From assembly GCA_963680875.1 (NCBI GenBank), contig OY804576.1, positions 79,799,668 to 79,863,667 of the forward strand: a stretch of DNA of 64,000 bases, in the 5' to 3' direction. Position 1 is the first letter of the stretch; every line of letters starts with the position of its first letter. The position numbers and the translations under genes are program-made. This stretch comes from Bathymodiolus brooksi (taxonomy: Eukaryota; Mollusca; Bivalvia; Mytilida; Modiolidae). Shown one piece after another: positions 29,153-40,889 of this stretch. Below the pieces are notes generated by a model, which did not search any database, was not told the origin of the DNA, and was given only the letters and a program-made list of their open reading frames with translations.

Positions 29153-30001
29153 TAATCGTAATTTTTTCATACCCAAAATTATTGTCGTTTTCCGTACTGA
29201 CTTTAATAAAATGAAGATTAACACCGAGTTATACTGCAAAAGATACGATTTTTTGACAAAAAAGACCCAAAACTATCATTATCGGAATTATTGTCCAGGA
29301 TAACAAGAATTTAAATCTATTCATATGACCTTCTATGTGAGCCCGTCTTGAGCATGCGCACTGTTTAGAAACAATAAACAACATGTGGTTCTTGGGCAAA
29401 AGAGAAAGTGTCAACGCGTGGAAGAAAGCGGACTTTGACGGATTCAGAGAGAAAGATGAATAGAAGTGAAGTATCTTCCAAATGGAACAAATGCAGGATA
29501 TATGTAGGGGATCAGTTGGACCGTTGGAACGAACTCAAGGAAGTGCTACGCGTCCAAACTCGCGCTGAAGTGGCAAAGATTTTGCTTGATAGGTAAGCCG
29601 AGCATGTTTTTTCCTTCTTTTCTCAATCGTTTTTCATATTTTATGAATTTATGATGATGCCTATGATCATTTTCGGTAGATATTATTCAATATATGTAAT
29701 CTTGCACCTGGCAACAGCAAATTATTGTCAATGAATAGCATAAAACGGCCGTATTTGCGAGGTAAACAAACACGAATTTAAACATCCATGCTGCAGCATC
29801 CGGGCTACTGGCATAAAAATAGATTTGGCCTCGCTCAGGTCAGTGCATAATTAATTAGCTTCCAGTAACGATGGTCAGCTTGTTTAAATCGAAAAAACAA
29901 CGTTTCGTAGCGTATTCGCCAATAATTCGGTGTTTAATCTTCATTTTATGAAGGTCAGTACGGAAAACGACAATAATTTTGTGTATGAACAAATTACGAT
30001 T
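29153..30001. repeat. Inverted arms flanking a lone exon
   Basis: 29153-29228 and 29927-30001 are reverse complements at about 90% (shared cores ATTATTGTCGTTTTCCGTAC and its complement). About 700 bp lie between them, including the exon at 29402-29592. Similarity fades gradually outside the arms. Whether these are transposon ends or an inverted duplication cannot be told by eye. Confidence 0.7.
29402..29592 (+). CDS. Lone 5'-type exon, unknown basic protein
   Basis: One frame reads TRGRKRTLTDSERKMNRSEV, then RIYVGDQLDRWNELKEVL and TRAEVAKILLDR, followed by a GTAAGC donor at 29593. The reading frame is open from before 29402. An in-frame ATG is at 29456; the basic RGRKRT part would need an upstream exon or a non-ATG start. 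The pattern RxxVG..xRWxxLK..xxTxAEVAxxLLD resembles N-terminal segments of uncharacterised zinc-finger-like proteins in fish and invertebrates, from memory and not certain. I found no downstream exon, so it may be a captured or orphan exon inside the inverted arms. Confidence 0.45.
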
Positions 30002-30115
30002 GTGGTAAACAATATCCTTTTAAGTGACAAGTGTATCAACATTGACTTACATGTAGCACTTCCTTGACAGTTAACTTCCATGTTTCCAGAAGACCATACA
30101 TTTAAGGGGTTAGAG

Positions 30116-30370
30116 TTAGGGTTATGGTGTTTAACGCAACTTTCAACAATATTTCAGTTAAATCGAGGCGATCAGTTTTATTGGTGGATGAAACCGGAGT
30201 AGCCACAGAAAACCGCGGAACTGCCACACGTCACTGACAAACTTTATCACATAATGTTGTATCGAGTACACCTCACAATGAACGGGTTTCGAACTCACAA
30301 CTTTAGTGGTGATAGGCACTGATTGCTCGGTTAGTTGTACATCCAACTACCATACGATCACGACGGCCCC
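30116..30370 (-). mobile_element. SINE family 1, nearly full-length
   Basis: Reverse orientation, with TTTAACGCAACTTTCAAC, GGTTTCGAACTCACAAC and CATACGATCACGACGGCCCC. It lies between the lone exon and the ankyrin gene. Confidence 0.8.
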
Positions 30371-30868
30371 CACACATTTGAACACCGACCATTTAACTTT
30401 AGTTAATAAATCGGTAAATGTTCCTCAAATTACCAAATTCTCGTTTTGAGAACTGCAGTATAATACTTCTATGAAAAATAAATATCATTTTAAGAAAAAC
30501 TTGAAGATATCAAAGGGGTAATCAGAAGATTGATAGACAATGCAATGACCAAAAAAGTAATACAAACCACACTAAAAAAAAGGGTGAATAATTCCTACCC
30601 CACGTCGTGTACCATAAGCAAAACACTGGTAAAAGTCGCAAAGCTCGATATTTTCGAACCAAGGAAACTGTATTTTCTTGACAAATTGTCAACAAACGTT
30701 AATAATGACACAATATATATGCGGATACAGGGAGACTGCCCTCCTCTTATTTGATTTTTATGTAATTAACTGTCATTTTATGCCAAAATTTACTTTTTGG
30801 AAACAATAAAATGCCTCTTCGATGTATTATTGTACATCTCCAATATAAATAAGGCCTGGTGACACAAA

Positions 30869-30976
30869 ATGAATCGTACATATTCTGTTGAAAGTATGAT
30901 AAAAATAATTCCGTTTTTTATTATTTTTATATATGTACAGATTTTGAATACACACAGCATAGACGCTCATATTATG
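30869..30976 (+). CDS. Candidate first exon: signal peptide
   Basis: ATG opens 36 codons with basic and polar residues followed by a hydrophobic core (MIKIIPFFIIFIYVQIL) and a possible cleavage region near THSIDA. It ends in a strong GTGAGT donor in phase 0, which matches the phase-0 acceptor of the first ankyrin exon at 31639. Linking it to the ankyrin gene is inference from phase and position; the exon could also belong to another transcript. Confidence 0.5.
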
Positions 30977-31171
30977 GTGAGTACATTTAAATTTTAATAG
31001 ATCCTAGTTGGAGAATATAAGGCACAATAATTTATTTGGAGAGGGCTTTGCGTTTTCACAACGTAGACAACACTAAGTAGGCCAATGACCTAATGATGGC
31101 AATACAGAACAGTTGCGACTCGAGAACATTTTGAAACCTGTTTCATTTCTCAGTAGTAACACAAGTTTGAT

Positions 31172-31248
31172 CACGAATTAACACACGTCCTTTTACTTTT
31201 GGCCTATAAATATAAGCCAAAAGTAAAAGGACGTGTGTTAATATCGTG
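31172..31248. repeat. Near-perfect hairpin
   Basis: Arms 31172-31203 and 31216-31248 pair over about 27 consecutive bases (core ACACACGTCCTTTTACTTTT) around a 12-base AT loop. It sits in the intron between the signal-like exon and the first ankyrin exon. Confidence 0.85.
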
Positions 31249-31638
31249 TCAGTTTTCACTATCAAAATGTTGTGGTTCCAGCTGACAACGTCTCTAACTA
31301 TGATCTTTTGATTTTGTTGTTTTTGTTTCGTATCCGTATTAATAGTTGCCTTCAACAACTATTTTTTCCATTTCAGCATAGCATTCGTATTATATGCCAA
31401 TTTAATTGATCAGACAGTGAGACCAGAAAACCATAGATATAGAAACGTATCTGAAATCACAGCCTATTTCTTTTATTTATTTTATTATTATTATCATTTT
31501 ATTTATTTATTTTTGTTTGTTTGTTGCTTTTTGGAGTATAGTCTGCTCAGCTATGTAGTTTAAGTTTGTTGCTGGGTACAAATAGTATGTTCTTCCAATA
31601 TGTTTAGCAACTTGTGTAATTATATTTTTAAATACAAG

Positions 31639-34636
31639 GAGTCGGATGCAGACAGAGCATTGTTTACTGCTATAAGTAACAGGAAGTTTGAAGACATACA
31701 ACGTTTGTTAGAAGATGGCGTCTCCGTAAATGTTCGTGTGAAGGTAGGTATGATATGAATGTTGGGTGAATTTCTTTTGCATGTACAAAAATGCAAATGA
31801 AACACGAGATAATGTTTACTCTACCTATGCAATCAGTGACTATCACCACTAAAGTTGTGAGTTCGAATCCCGCTCATAGCAAGGTGTACTCGATGCAACA
31901 TTATGTGATAAATTTTGTCAGTGACTTGCGGTAGGTCGGTGGTTTTCTCCGATGTCCTCCACCAATAAAACTGACCGCCACGATATAACTGAAATATTGT
32001 TGAAAGTGGCGTTTTACACCAAAACCTGACCTAACCTAACATTCCATGAATCTCTGAAAACAAGTAAACAGATACATATTGTATGACAGGTAATGAACGC
32101 ATTAGATAACATCCTTGGTAGAAAATGTATTATCAAAATCTTAAACAATATTCCAAGAAAGCGACAGATCCGGATACAAAACCAATAACAAAAATAGAAC
32201 GACCCTAAAAACCAAGTTGAAAATCTTGTTCAATGAAATGTAATTCAATCAAATAGTATCCATAAGTTTTAGGCATTTCCTACCTATGACAATTCAATTG
32301 TAGCAGCCTTTTTCCCTTACAGAAATCAGGAAGACAGCCTTTACACCATGCTGCCTTTGGTGGTTCAATAGAAATAATGTCTACCTTATTAGATCATGGC
32401 GCTGATGTTAACTGCAAGGATGAGGTGTGTGAACTTTGATTTGTAAAGAGTACCAATGATTCCTAGTGGTTAAGTTGAAGTCATCACTTCGAACGTTTTA
32501 CGGTCGCCACCATGACTTAGTTAACCATTACGTATCTGTGTCACAAATGACCAAGAATATGTTCCGTTTGTCGTAATCATAATCCCGTCCTTTCCTCATT
32601 CATGACTGATCACGGGGTTTGCAACAAGAGTAACACGACCGGTGACACATGTGGAACAGGAACTGCCTGCCCTTCCGGAGCACAAGAGTTCATCTCCGGT
32701 TTTTAGTGGGGTTCCTGTTGTTCGATCTTTAGTTTTTTGTGTAATGTTTTGTAGATCATTATTTTTCCTTGTGTCCTTGGTTTGTTGATGTCTGCATTTC
32801 CATTCCATATCTTATCACTCAGAAGGGGAAGGTTGGAATACCATTAACCGGTTAACCGTATCCCAAGTAAGGACCCCAATCATCATCGGCATATGATTTA
32901 AGGTGAGAGGTAGTTATTCGTTTTGTTGTGTAAATGGGGGAATTGTTGACCATCACTGTTTAAAGTGGGTTTTTTCATAATTAAACATGCAAGTCATGCA
33001 ATAAATTATTTTGTTGGATTTTTCAAGTCATTCGTTTAACCAATTATATCAAAAGTATCAGATGGAGATATTTAATATCTATTACTTCGAACACATTGCT
33101 AGTGCAATGGTCAACATGCTCTCCCCGAGTGCGGTAGATCGTAGATCCCCGGTCGGATTAAACCAAAGACTCTGAAATCGATATTTGTTGCTTCTTCCGT
33201 TGGCCTGAAAATTAGGATAGTGTGTCCAAGTGAAGCGACATGTCTATATAAAATTCCAACTCAGTGTGTTGGGATTATACAAAACAGATACTATCACCAT
33301 GACTAACAAGTAAGTGTATCTTTAAATTTTAATACTAAATTGGATAGATAATTAATCATAACATGAAAACAGTTTAATTAATGAATTTCAAAGTATTTGT
33401 TCTTTTAAATATTTGAAACTTAATTCATGTGTATGCTTTTTTTCTTCTTTCAGAATGATGATACCCCATTACATATGGCAACTAAAAGTGGACATGATAA
33501 AACTGTTCTTTATTGATAGCACTGGGTGCAGAACTGGAATCAGAAAACAAGGTTTCACGTTTAACTTAAGATTCTTACATCGTTATTGAACAATTATATT
33601 TTAGTGCAATGTATTTGAATATGATTTTATTTTAATTAAATGTTTAATTAATAAGGAATTTATTACCAGTGGATAATATTACTACTACACTGAGGTGCAA
33701 AAATATTGCACAAGCATAAAACACCCATCTCTTGAAGTTTAGCGTTCCATCGATGTGATAAATATTAGATGACGAAATATGGTATTAGCAAGCAAAAGTT
33801 GAGAAGAGTTTGAAGATACCAAAGGGGTAATAAAATCCGGTAATCGAAGAAGAACAGACAACACAATGACCAAAAGAAAAAAGGACAAACAACGATCTAC
33901 AAAACACTACACATAAAACTAAAGATCGAGCAACACGAACACCACTAAAAACCGAACACAGTTGATCCGGCAGGATAAGCAGACTATTGTTTCCATATTA
34001 TTTCGTCCAATGGCCTTTGTGCACTATCTAATATTTAAATAATGGTTAAGACCATTGGGTCTATTTCATAGAACTATGACAACTCCTATGTCACGAAGAA
34101 TAAATATATTAGCGTATAATGTTGGAGATTAGGACTCGACGTTCCGTTCTTTACAACAGCGCTGTTTACCATGTTATTTGTGAGGGGTGACATTTTATTC
34201 ACATGCGGAAAAAACTTAAATAACCACGTCATTGAACTAAGAGGGGGAGGTTTGGTCCCATAACACTCGTTTAGCACAGTCACTTCTTACTGAAGTGTAT
34301 ATCCACACCAGGAAAATGTATGTTAGGGGTATCTATTTTGACAATATGTTTAGGAAAATTGGTCTGTGTATAAAGATAAATGACAGGTTATTTCTGCTTC
34401 ATAATAACTACAGGTATTCTGCTATATATTTAGAGTAAGAATTTTAGTTTGTTATTATATGTTATAGACACTACTTTTTATTTTTTATTTTAGAATTGCA
34501 CTAAAATATCTCATGTCATTGTGTTATCTTTCAACAGCAAGGGTATACACCATTATATTGTGCAGTGATGGATAAGAATCCTTTAATGGTAGAAATGCTA
34601 TTAAGATTCGGCACTGACCCATGTGTAACGGAATGG
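31639..34636 (+). CDS. Four ankyrin-repeat exons
   Basis: 31639-31743 ([27 protein letters not shown]), 32323-32424 ([20 protein letters not shown] then LLDHGADVN), 33454-33551 ([18 protein letters not shown], then shifted to [12 protein letters not shown]) and 34538-34636 ([20 protein letters not shown] then LLRFGTDP). Each is about 33 codons, phase 0 at both ends, so each exon is one ankyrin module (xTPLHxAxxxGxxxxxxxLLxxGAdxx). The third exon is 98 nt, one short of 99, and meets TGA at 33514. An additional exon at 35921-36016 (DWAVKYIGLKEIKILEAF) has the same phase but lost most of the consensus. Confidence 0.85.
31824..32035 (+). mobile_element. SINE family 1, 5'-shortened
   Basis: Forward orientation from CTATGCAATCAGTGACTATC through B box GTGAGTTCGAATCCC to the tail ATAACTGAAATATTG. 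It lies in the intron between ankyrin exons 1 and 2. Confidence 0.78.
32465..32820 (-). mobile_element. 'TTTGAAGATACC' repeat family, 5' and middle part
   Basis: Minus-strand copy covering the segment with CGGTCGCCACCATGACTTAG, ACAAATGACCAAGAATATG, a CACGGGGTTTGCAACAAGAG block and CATCTCCGGTTTTTAGTGGG. The same blocks, inverted, are at 42807-43135. Confidence 0.6.
33087..33305 (+). mobile_element. Degenerate SINE family 2
   Basis: Head CACATTGCTAGTGCAATGG with CTCTCCCCGAGTGCGGTAG, a broken B box, then GTGTCCAAGTGAAGCGACATG and CCAACTCAGTGTGTTGG. Divergence is greater than in the other copies. Confidence 0.6.
33806..33965 (+). mobile_element. 'TTTGAAGATACC' repeat copy
   Basis: Contains GAGTTTGAAGATACCAAAGG, GACAACACAATGACC, GACAAACAACGATCTAC, AAACACTACACATAAAAC. 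Located between ankyrin exons 3 and 4. The rest of 33550-34530 has no other recognised element. Confidence 0.65.
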
Positions 34637-34794
34637 GTAAAATATTCCTACTATTAATACAATTAATATTAATATTAATCTCCAATGCCTATGACTAGTT
34701 CTAAATTTATCATGGGTGCTGTTCTGCTTTATTCGACCCCAATCTACTCATATTCAACTATTTCATTATGGGAAAACATACAAATAGAGTGTTA

Positions 34795-34927
34795 GGGTTA
34801 TGGTGTTTAACGCCACTTTCAACATTATTTCAGTTAAATTATGGCGGTCAGTTTTATTGGTGGAGAAAACCACCGACCTGCCACAGGTCACTGACAAACT
34901 GTATCACATGATGTTGTATCGAGTATT
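34795..34927 (-). mobile_element. SINE family 1, 3' half
   Basis: Reverse orientation from TTTAACGCCACTTTCAAC to GATGTTGTATCGAGTA; the tRNA-like half is missing. Confidence 0.7.
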
Positions 34928-35023
34928 TACTCCGAGATGAATTCTACTTTTTTATCTACAAATATATATATTAAAATACACCAATAAACAACGTGTTCAT
35001 ATGTTCAAATGAATGATAATGTA

Positions 35024-35497
35024 CACATGTGGCCAAAAGTATTGCCACATGTAAAAAAAAATCCCTATATAATCAACCAAAATCATATTTAATTTTTTTT
35101 ATTATGAAATCATTTCTGGATAGATTTTAACAAATTCCATACCAAAACATTCAGAATTGTCTATATTTTGATTGTTTATTTGCTCATTATGTTTATATAA
35201 GTGGTTTTTATTTGTACATAATTTAAAGAGGATTGTTAATTTTTAGGATTTATTTTTAGTTGAAATATATAGGAATTTTTATTTGTTATGTTTAAATTAT
35301 GTACAAATAAAAACCACTCATATAAACATAATGAGCAAATAAACAGTCAAAATATAGACATTTCTGAATGTTTTGGTGTAAAATTTGTTAAAATCTATCT
35401 AGAAATGACTTCACAATAATTTTTTTTTAAAATATGGTTTTGGTTGATTATGTAGGGATTTTTTTTTACATGTGGCAATACTTTTGGCCACATACTG
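35024..35497. mobile_element. Tc1/mariner-type long-hairpin MITE
   Basis: The 474-bp element is one large inverted repeat. Both arms of over 200 bp carry ATGTGGCCAAAAGTATTGCC at the outside and CATAATGAGCAAATAAAC further in, around a short centre near 35250. TA borders both ends (35022-35023 and 35498-35499), as Tc1/mariner elements require. Arms are about 90% alike. No transposase is encoded. Confidence 0.85.
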
Positions 35498-36119
35498 TAA
35501 TTGTATTTCTACATGTACACAGATAACCTCTGCCGAATTTGTCTACCTTCCTTAAGTCCTTTAGTTTTCTTGTTCACAAAGACTTTTAGATTTCTTTTGA
35601 CTTTGAGAGTATCCAATGAAGGTTATTGCAAAAACGAGTCTTGTACACTAAAATAAAAATATCTACATACCTAGTAATGCTTATTAGTTATACATTATCC
35701 CGTATAACGGACGTTTTTAAAGGGTAAACATTTTAGTATTTTAGAGATACATAACCAAAAATAGAATGATGAAACAATGAAAATTTGGCATTCGTTGCCA
35801 AAATACAAATGCATATGTTTTTATTGCTTAATCGTGAAATCCTATGTCTCGCCAAAATAATCATATATTGCATTTATGCTATTTTGTCTATCTTTTGATT
35901 TGCACATTAATATTTGATAGGACTGGGCTGTAAAATATATCGGTTTGAAAGAGATTAAGATATTAGAGGCTTTTGACAGGCAATGTCAGTTTATTCTTGG
36001 ATTTAGACATGGGCAAGTACGAAAGTAAAAGATTTAATATTACTATTGTATACTAGTAATAAAAAATCATAAAAAAACATATAATATAAGAATATTATTA
36101 TGTTTCAAGCGTAAGATGG

Positions 36120-36260
36120 AAAGGTTGATATTGTTGATATTGTTGAAAGTGGCGTTAAACACTGTAAAAGTTGATTGATTGATCGGTGTTTAACGCCAAC
36201 TTAGCAGTATTTCAGCTATACCGTGGTAAAGATATAAAGGTAAAATGTAAATGGAAGGAA
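36120..36260. mobile_element. Joined SINE tail fragments in opposite orientation
   Basis: GTTGAAAGTGGCGTTAAACAC (forward) is followed after a GATTGATTGATC link by GTGTTTAACGCCAACTTAGC (reverse) and CAGCTATACCGTGGT. A similar reverse tail is at 5425-5490. Confidence 0.55.
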
Positions 36261-36779
36261 ACAACAGATAGTAGAAACCAACATTTCAAAAGCACGTCGT
36301 ATACATGAAACATGGAAATAAAAAGGCTTTCAATAATTAAGTCATCAGAATTAATAGTATGAATAAAAATACATCTATAGTTAAGCATTAGAATATTACA
36401 AACTCTGTAAGAAGAGTTTGAAGATACCAAAGGGGTAATCAGAATCTGTATATCGAAGATGTGTGCACCATATACAGATAATTATATTGGATACAACTAA
36501 ACTGTTTGGATGCCATGACGTTAGTTCTTTATTCCTAAGATACTGTTAAAGCAGCTTAATACCTCATATATAAACAGAAATCTTAATATCTCATATATAA
36601 ACGTTTAATCATCAACAATGTATATCACTCCCTTTTCGTTCTTTGTTTCTTGCAGAAAAGAATTAGATATATTGAGAGTATTTTCTGTTACATTGAAATA
36701 TAATCGTGTTGCAGCACTAACTTCAGTACTTGTAATTAACACCACGCAGTGTTTCTAATGTTTATTACTCTTATTACAA

Positions 36780-37010
36780 AGACAAGTTTAAAGATACCAG
36801 AGAGGTAATCAGAAGCCGTGATTTGAAAAAAGACAGACAATACAATGGTCAAATGAAAAAGACAGACAATACAATGGCCAAATGAAAAAGAATAAAAGAC
36901 AAATAATGATCTATAAAACACTACACAGAAAAGTAGAAAGAATAAGAACAGGAACCCAACAAAACACCAGATGTTCTGGAAGGACAGACAGTTCCCCTCC
37001 ACTAGTGACA
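36780..37010 (+). mobile_element. 'TTTGAAGATACC' repeat copy with internal duplication
   Basis: A 33-bp segment (AAAGACAGACAATACAATGG) occurs twice. It ends with GTTCCCCTCCACTAGTGACA. A possible exon of the damaged gene, near 36661 (LDILRVFSVTLKYNRVAAL), lies just before it but its phase does not fit without a one-base change. Confidence 0.55.
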
Positions 37011-37225
37011 CCTGTCGTGTATATCTTGTTAAAAATCCGGTGGTAAGTCAGGATTTCGCAAGAGTTATTTTTGAATCATCTGAAGAAATTTCCACGACTC
37101 TCCTAAAAATACAAGGAATAAGACCTTTGACTTCTTATTTCTAAAAGTCTTCAGCAAAACCTAAGCTGATGTTGGCTCTCCTGTTTAGACACTTTGATTT
37201 ACTTGATCCCAAAAACAATCGTTTG

Positions 37226-39345
37226 ATTATGAGCGTACCTGATGAAGGTTATTCTGAGCGTACCTGATGAAGGTTATTATGAGCCTACCTGATGAAGGTT
37301 ATTCTGAGCGTACCTGATGAAGGTTATTCTGAGCGTACCTGATGAAGGTTATTATGAGCGTACCTGATGAAGGTTATTCTGAGCGTACCTGATGAAGGTT
37401 ATTCTGAGCGTACCTGATGAAGGTTATTCTGAGCGTACCTGATGAAGGTTATTCTGAGCGTACCTGATGAAGGTTATTCTGAGCGTACCTGATGAAGGTT
37501 ATTATGAGCGTACCTGATGAAGTTTATTATGAGCGTACCTGATGAAGGTTATTATGAGCGTACCTGATGAAGGTTATTATGAGCGTACCTGATGAAGGTT
37601 ATTATGAGCGTACCTGATGAAGGTTATTATGAGCGTACCTGATGAAGGTTATTATGAGCGTACCTGATGAAGGTTATTCTGAGCGTACCTGATGAAGGTT
37701 ATTCTGAGCGTACCTGATGAAGGTTATTCTGAGCGTACCTGATGAAGGTTATTATGAGCGTACCTGATGAAGGTTATTCTGAGCGTACCTGATGAAGGTT
37801 ATTCTGAGCGTACCTGATGAAGGTTATTCTGAGCGTACCTGATGAAGGTTATTCTGAGCGTACCTGATGAAGGTTATTCTGAGCGTACCTGATGAAGGTT
37901 ATTATGAGCGTACCTGATGAAGTTTATTATGAGCGTACCTGATGAAGGTTATTATGAGCGTACCTGATGAAGGTTATTATGAGCGTACCTGATGAAGGTT
38001 ATTATGAGCGTACCTGATGAAGGTTATTATGAGCGTACCTGATGAAGGTTATTATGAGCGTACCTGATGAAGGTTATTCTGAGCGTACCTGATGAAGGTT
38101 ATTCTGAGCGTACCTGATGAAGGTTATTCTGAGCGTACCTGATGAAGGTTATTCTGAGCGTACCTGATGAAGGTTATTATGAGCGTACCTGATGAAGGTT
38201 ATTCTGAGCGTACCTGATGAAGGTTATTATGAGCGTACCTGATGAAGGTTATTATGAGCGTACCTGATGAAGGTTATTATGAGCGTACCTGATGAAGGTT
38301 ATTATGAGCGTACCTGATGAAGGTTATTATGAGCGTACATTATGAGCGTACCTGATGAAGGTTATTCTGAGCGTACCTGATGAAGGTTATTATGAGCGTA
38401 CCTGATGAAGGTTATTATGAGCGTACCTGATGAAGGTTATTATGAGCGTACCTGATGAAGGTTATTATGAGCGTACCTGATGAAGGTTATTATGAGCGTA
38501 CCTGATGAAGGTTATTCTGAGCGTACCTGATGAAGGTTATTATGAGCGTACCTGATGAAGGTTATTCTGAGCGTACCTGATGAAGGTTATTCTGAGCGTA
38601 CCTGATGAAGGTTATTCTGAGCGTACCTGATGAAGGTTATTCTGAGCGTACCTGATGAAGGTTATTCTGAGCGTACCTGATGAAGGTTATTCTGAGCGTA
38701 CCTGATGAAGGTTATTCTGAGCGTACCTGATGAAGGTTATTCTGAGCGTACCTGATGAAGGTTATTCTGAGCGTACCTGATGAAGGTTATTCTGAGCGTA
38801 CCTGATGAAGGTTATTCTGAGCGTACCTGATAAAGGTTATTCTGAGCGTACCTGATGAAGGTTATTCTGAGCGTACCTGATGAAGGTTATTCTGAGCGTA
38901 CCTGATGAAGGTTATTCTGAGCGTACCTGATAAAGGTTATTATGAGCGTACCTGATGAAGGTTATTATGAGCGTACCTGATGAAGGTTATTATGAGCGTA
39001 CCTGATGAAGGTTATTATGAGCTTACCTGATGAAGGTTATTCTGAGCGTACCTGATGAAGGTTATTCTGAGCGTACCTGATGAAGGTTATTCTGAGCGTA
39101 CCTGATGAAGGTTATTCTGAGCGTACCTGATGAAGGTTATTATGAGCGTACCTGATGAAGGTTATTATGAGCGTACCTGATGAAGGTTATTATGAGCGTA
39201 CCTGATGAAGGTTATTATGAGCGTACCTGATGAAGGTTATTATGAGCGTACCTGATGAAGGTTATTATGAGCTTACCTGATGAAGGTTATTATGAGCGTA
39301 CCTGATGAAGGTTATTCTGAGCGTACCTGATGAAGGTTATTCCAG
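37226..39345 (+). repeat. 25-bp satellite, ~84 copies
   Basis: Unit GAGCGTACCTGATGAAGGTT plus ATTCT or ATTAT. The two variants (T-T-C-T versus T-T-A-T) form long runs. A rare AGTTT variant recurs exactly 400 bp apart (37521 and 37921), with identical neighbours, so 16-unit blocks have been copied. The last unit runs into TTCCAGAAACACGACG, the tail of the retroelement seen at 57530. The array fills the intron between the degenerate ankyrin exon and the exon at 39447. Confidence 0.95.
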
Positions 39346-39446
39346 AAACACGACGTGCGCACTACGTTATAAGTCTACCTTTTATTGTATCGAGATGCTC
39401 GTTTAGTGTATATTAATCTCATCGGTGAATTATATTCATCTTTTAG

Positions 39447-39920
39447 ATTAATCAACAAAGGAGTTTTCTACATCAAGCCAAATACACACTGCCATAGTGA
39501 ATCTCTTCAAATAGAAGTTAAAACAACAGCTGTTACTAAACCTTTCGTTCTTCAATGCTACAAGTTACAATTAGAATATATAGATGTGAAATATAAGTAA
39601 ACCTTTCGTTCTTCAATGCTACAAGTTACAATTAGAATATATAGATGTGAAATATAAGTAAACCTTTCGTTCTTCAATGCTACAAGTTACAATTAGAATA
39701 TATAGATGTGAAATATAAGCTTCAGGAAAGGGAACATTACTTGAGTGATGTGTATGAGCTACGAACCTGGAACTGTCAAGACGGAGAACTTGAATTGTGC
39801 GTGACTATTAATGGCAAAATCGAACCAAATAGAAAACTGAAGCTGATTTGTTTAGACAACTGTCTAGGTAGACTCGATGTATCGTCATGTGAATCATTTC
39901 TAGATAGTAAAAATGTGCAG
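39447..39920 (+). CDS. Beta-rich exon of the damaged gene, with 61-bp triplication
   Basis: The exon starts NKGVFYIKPNTHCHSESLQI, continues TKPFVLQCYKLQLEYIDVKY and, after the triplication, LQEREHYLSDVYELRTWNC to CESFLDSKNVQ with a GTATTT donor at 39921. The 61-bp segment (CCTTTCGTTCTTCAATGC..) occurs at 39541, 39602 and 39663. Because 61 is not a multiple of three, the frame stops at 39598. With one unit only, the exon would be open throughout. Domain identity is not certain; it precedes ZU5/UPA-like parts. Confidence 0.65.
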
Positions 39921-39959
39921 GTATTTGGTTTAAGTTAATAAGTCATTAATTTGTACACG

Positions 39960-40275
39960 ACGGATGCCACTAGTGGAGCAGGAACAGCTTACGCTTTAGG
40001 AACTCCTGAGTTCATCTCAGGTTTTTAGTAGTGTTCATGCAGCTCAGTCTCTAGTTTTCTGTGCACTGTTGTATTTTGTTTTGTTTGTCTTCGTCCTGTG
40101 TCTTGTGTACCCAATGTTCCCAGTGTCTCTGTATTGTTCATTCTGGATTTCCCCCTTCGGTTTTCTCTAAAGTTTATTTGTTTATCATTGTTTGTCCCTT
40201 TGTCCTTTTTCTTTTGGCCATTGCATTGTCTGTGTTTCTACGATTAACGGCTGCTGATTACCCTTTTGAAATCGT
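39960..40275 (-). mobile_element. 'TTTGAAGATACC' repeat family copy
   Basis: Minus-strand copy with CGATTAACGGCTGCTGATTACC, CATTGTTTGTCCCTTTGTCC and GTTCATCTCAGGTTTTTAG. 40280-40890 shows no recognisable element apart from a short SINE head remnant (CGATCATGACCACGACGG) at 40761-40780. Confidence 0.6.
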
Positions 40276-40889
40276 CTAACTTTTCCTTGTAGATGGAAAA
40301 CTGACGAAACTAATGATTCGTGAAAAACTAATAGCTAAAGATAAGGTCAATAATTTTCAAAGCTCTATGCAAAACCAACGAAAATTATCTCAGAGTCACA
40401 GTGCATTTACAAAAGGATCCGCGTGATAAGAATGTTTAAAATTGTTGGTTTCTCACAAAAGACTTGCAGTCCACCTCAGGCGATAAGGTTTTAAGGTTTC
40501 CAGACACGTAACCATGGCCGGACATTTCACCTATCAGTTGGTTATATCTGTTCAGACTTTTCTACAACGTCGTCTGGTGAAATTGACGATAGATACTTAT
40601 AGCCCAAACCAACGCCCACGATAACCATGAATTTTTCATTCATGAGTATCATTTATACATGAAAGTTAGTATGAGACGATCCTAATTTGCCACTAAATAT
40701 TATACATGTCCTTCGTGTCGAATAATGGCGAGGTATTAAGAAGATTATTAAATAAGGGTAACGATCATGACCACGACGGTCTAGATAGTAGTAGAAGTTT
40801 GTTTTCTATCTTTAATAATAATAAAAGTTTCAGCATAGTATTTAATGTTTATTATTATACTTTGTGTACGTTTCTGTAGTGATATTTGG

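Noticed and set aside
37226..39345. CRISPR-like regular array
   Set aside because: The units are contiguous with no unique spacers, 25 bp, in an animal genome. It is a satellite.
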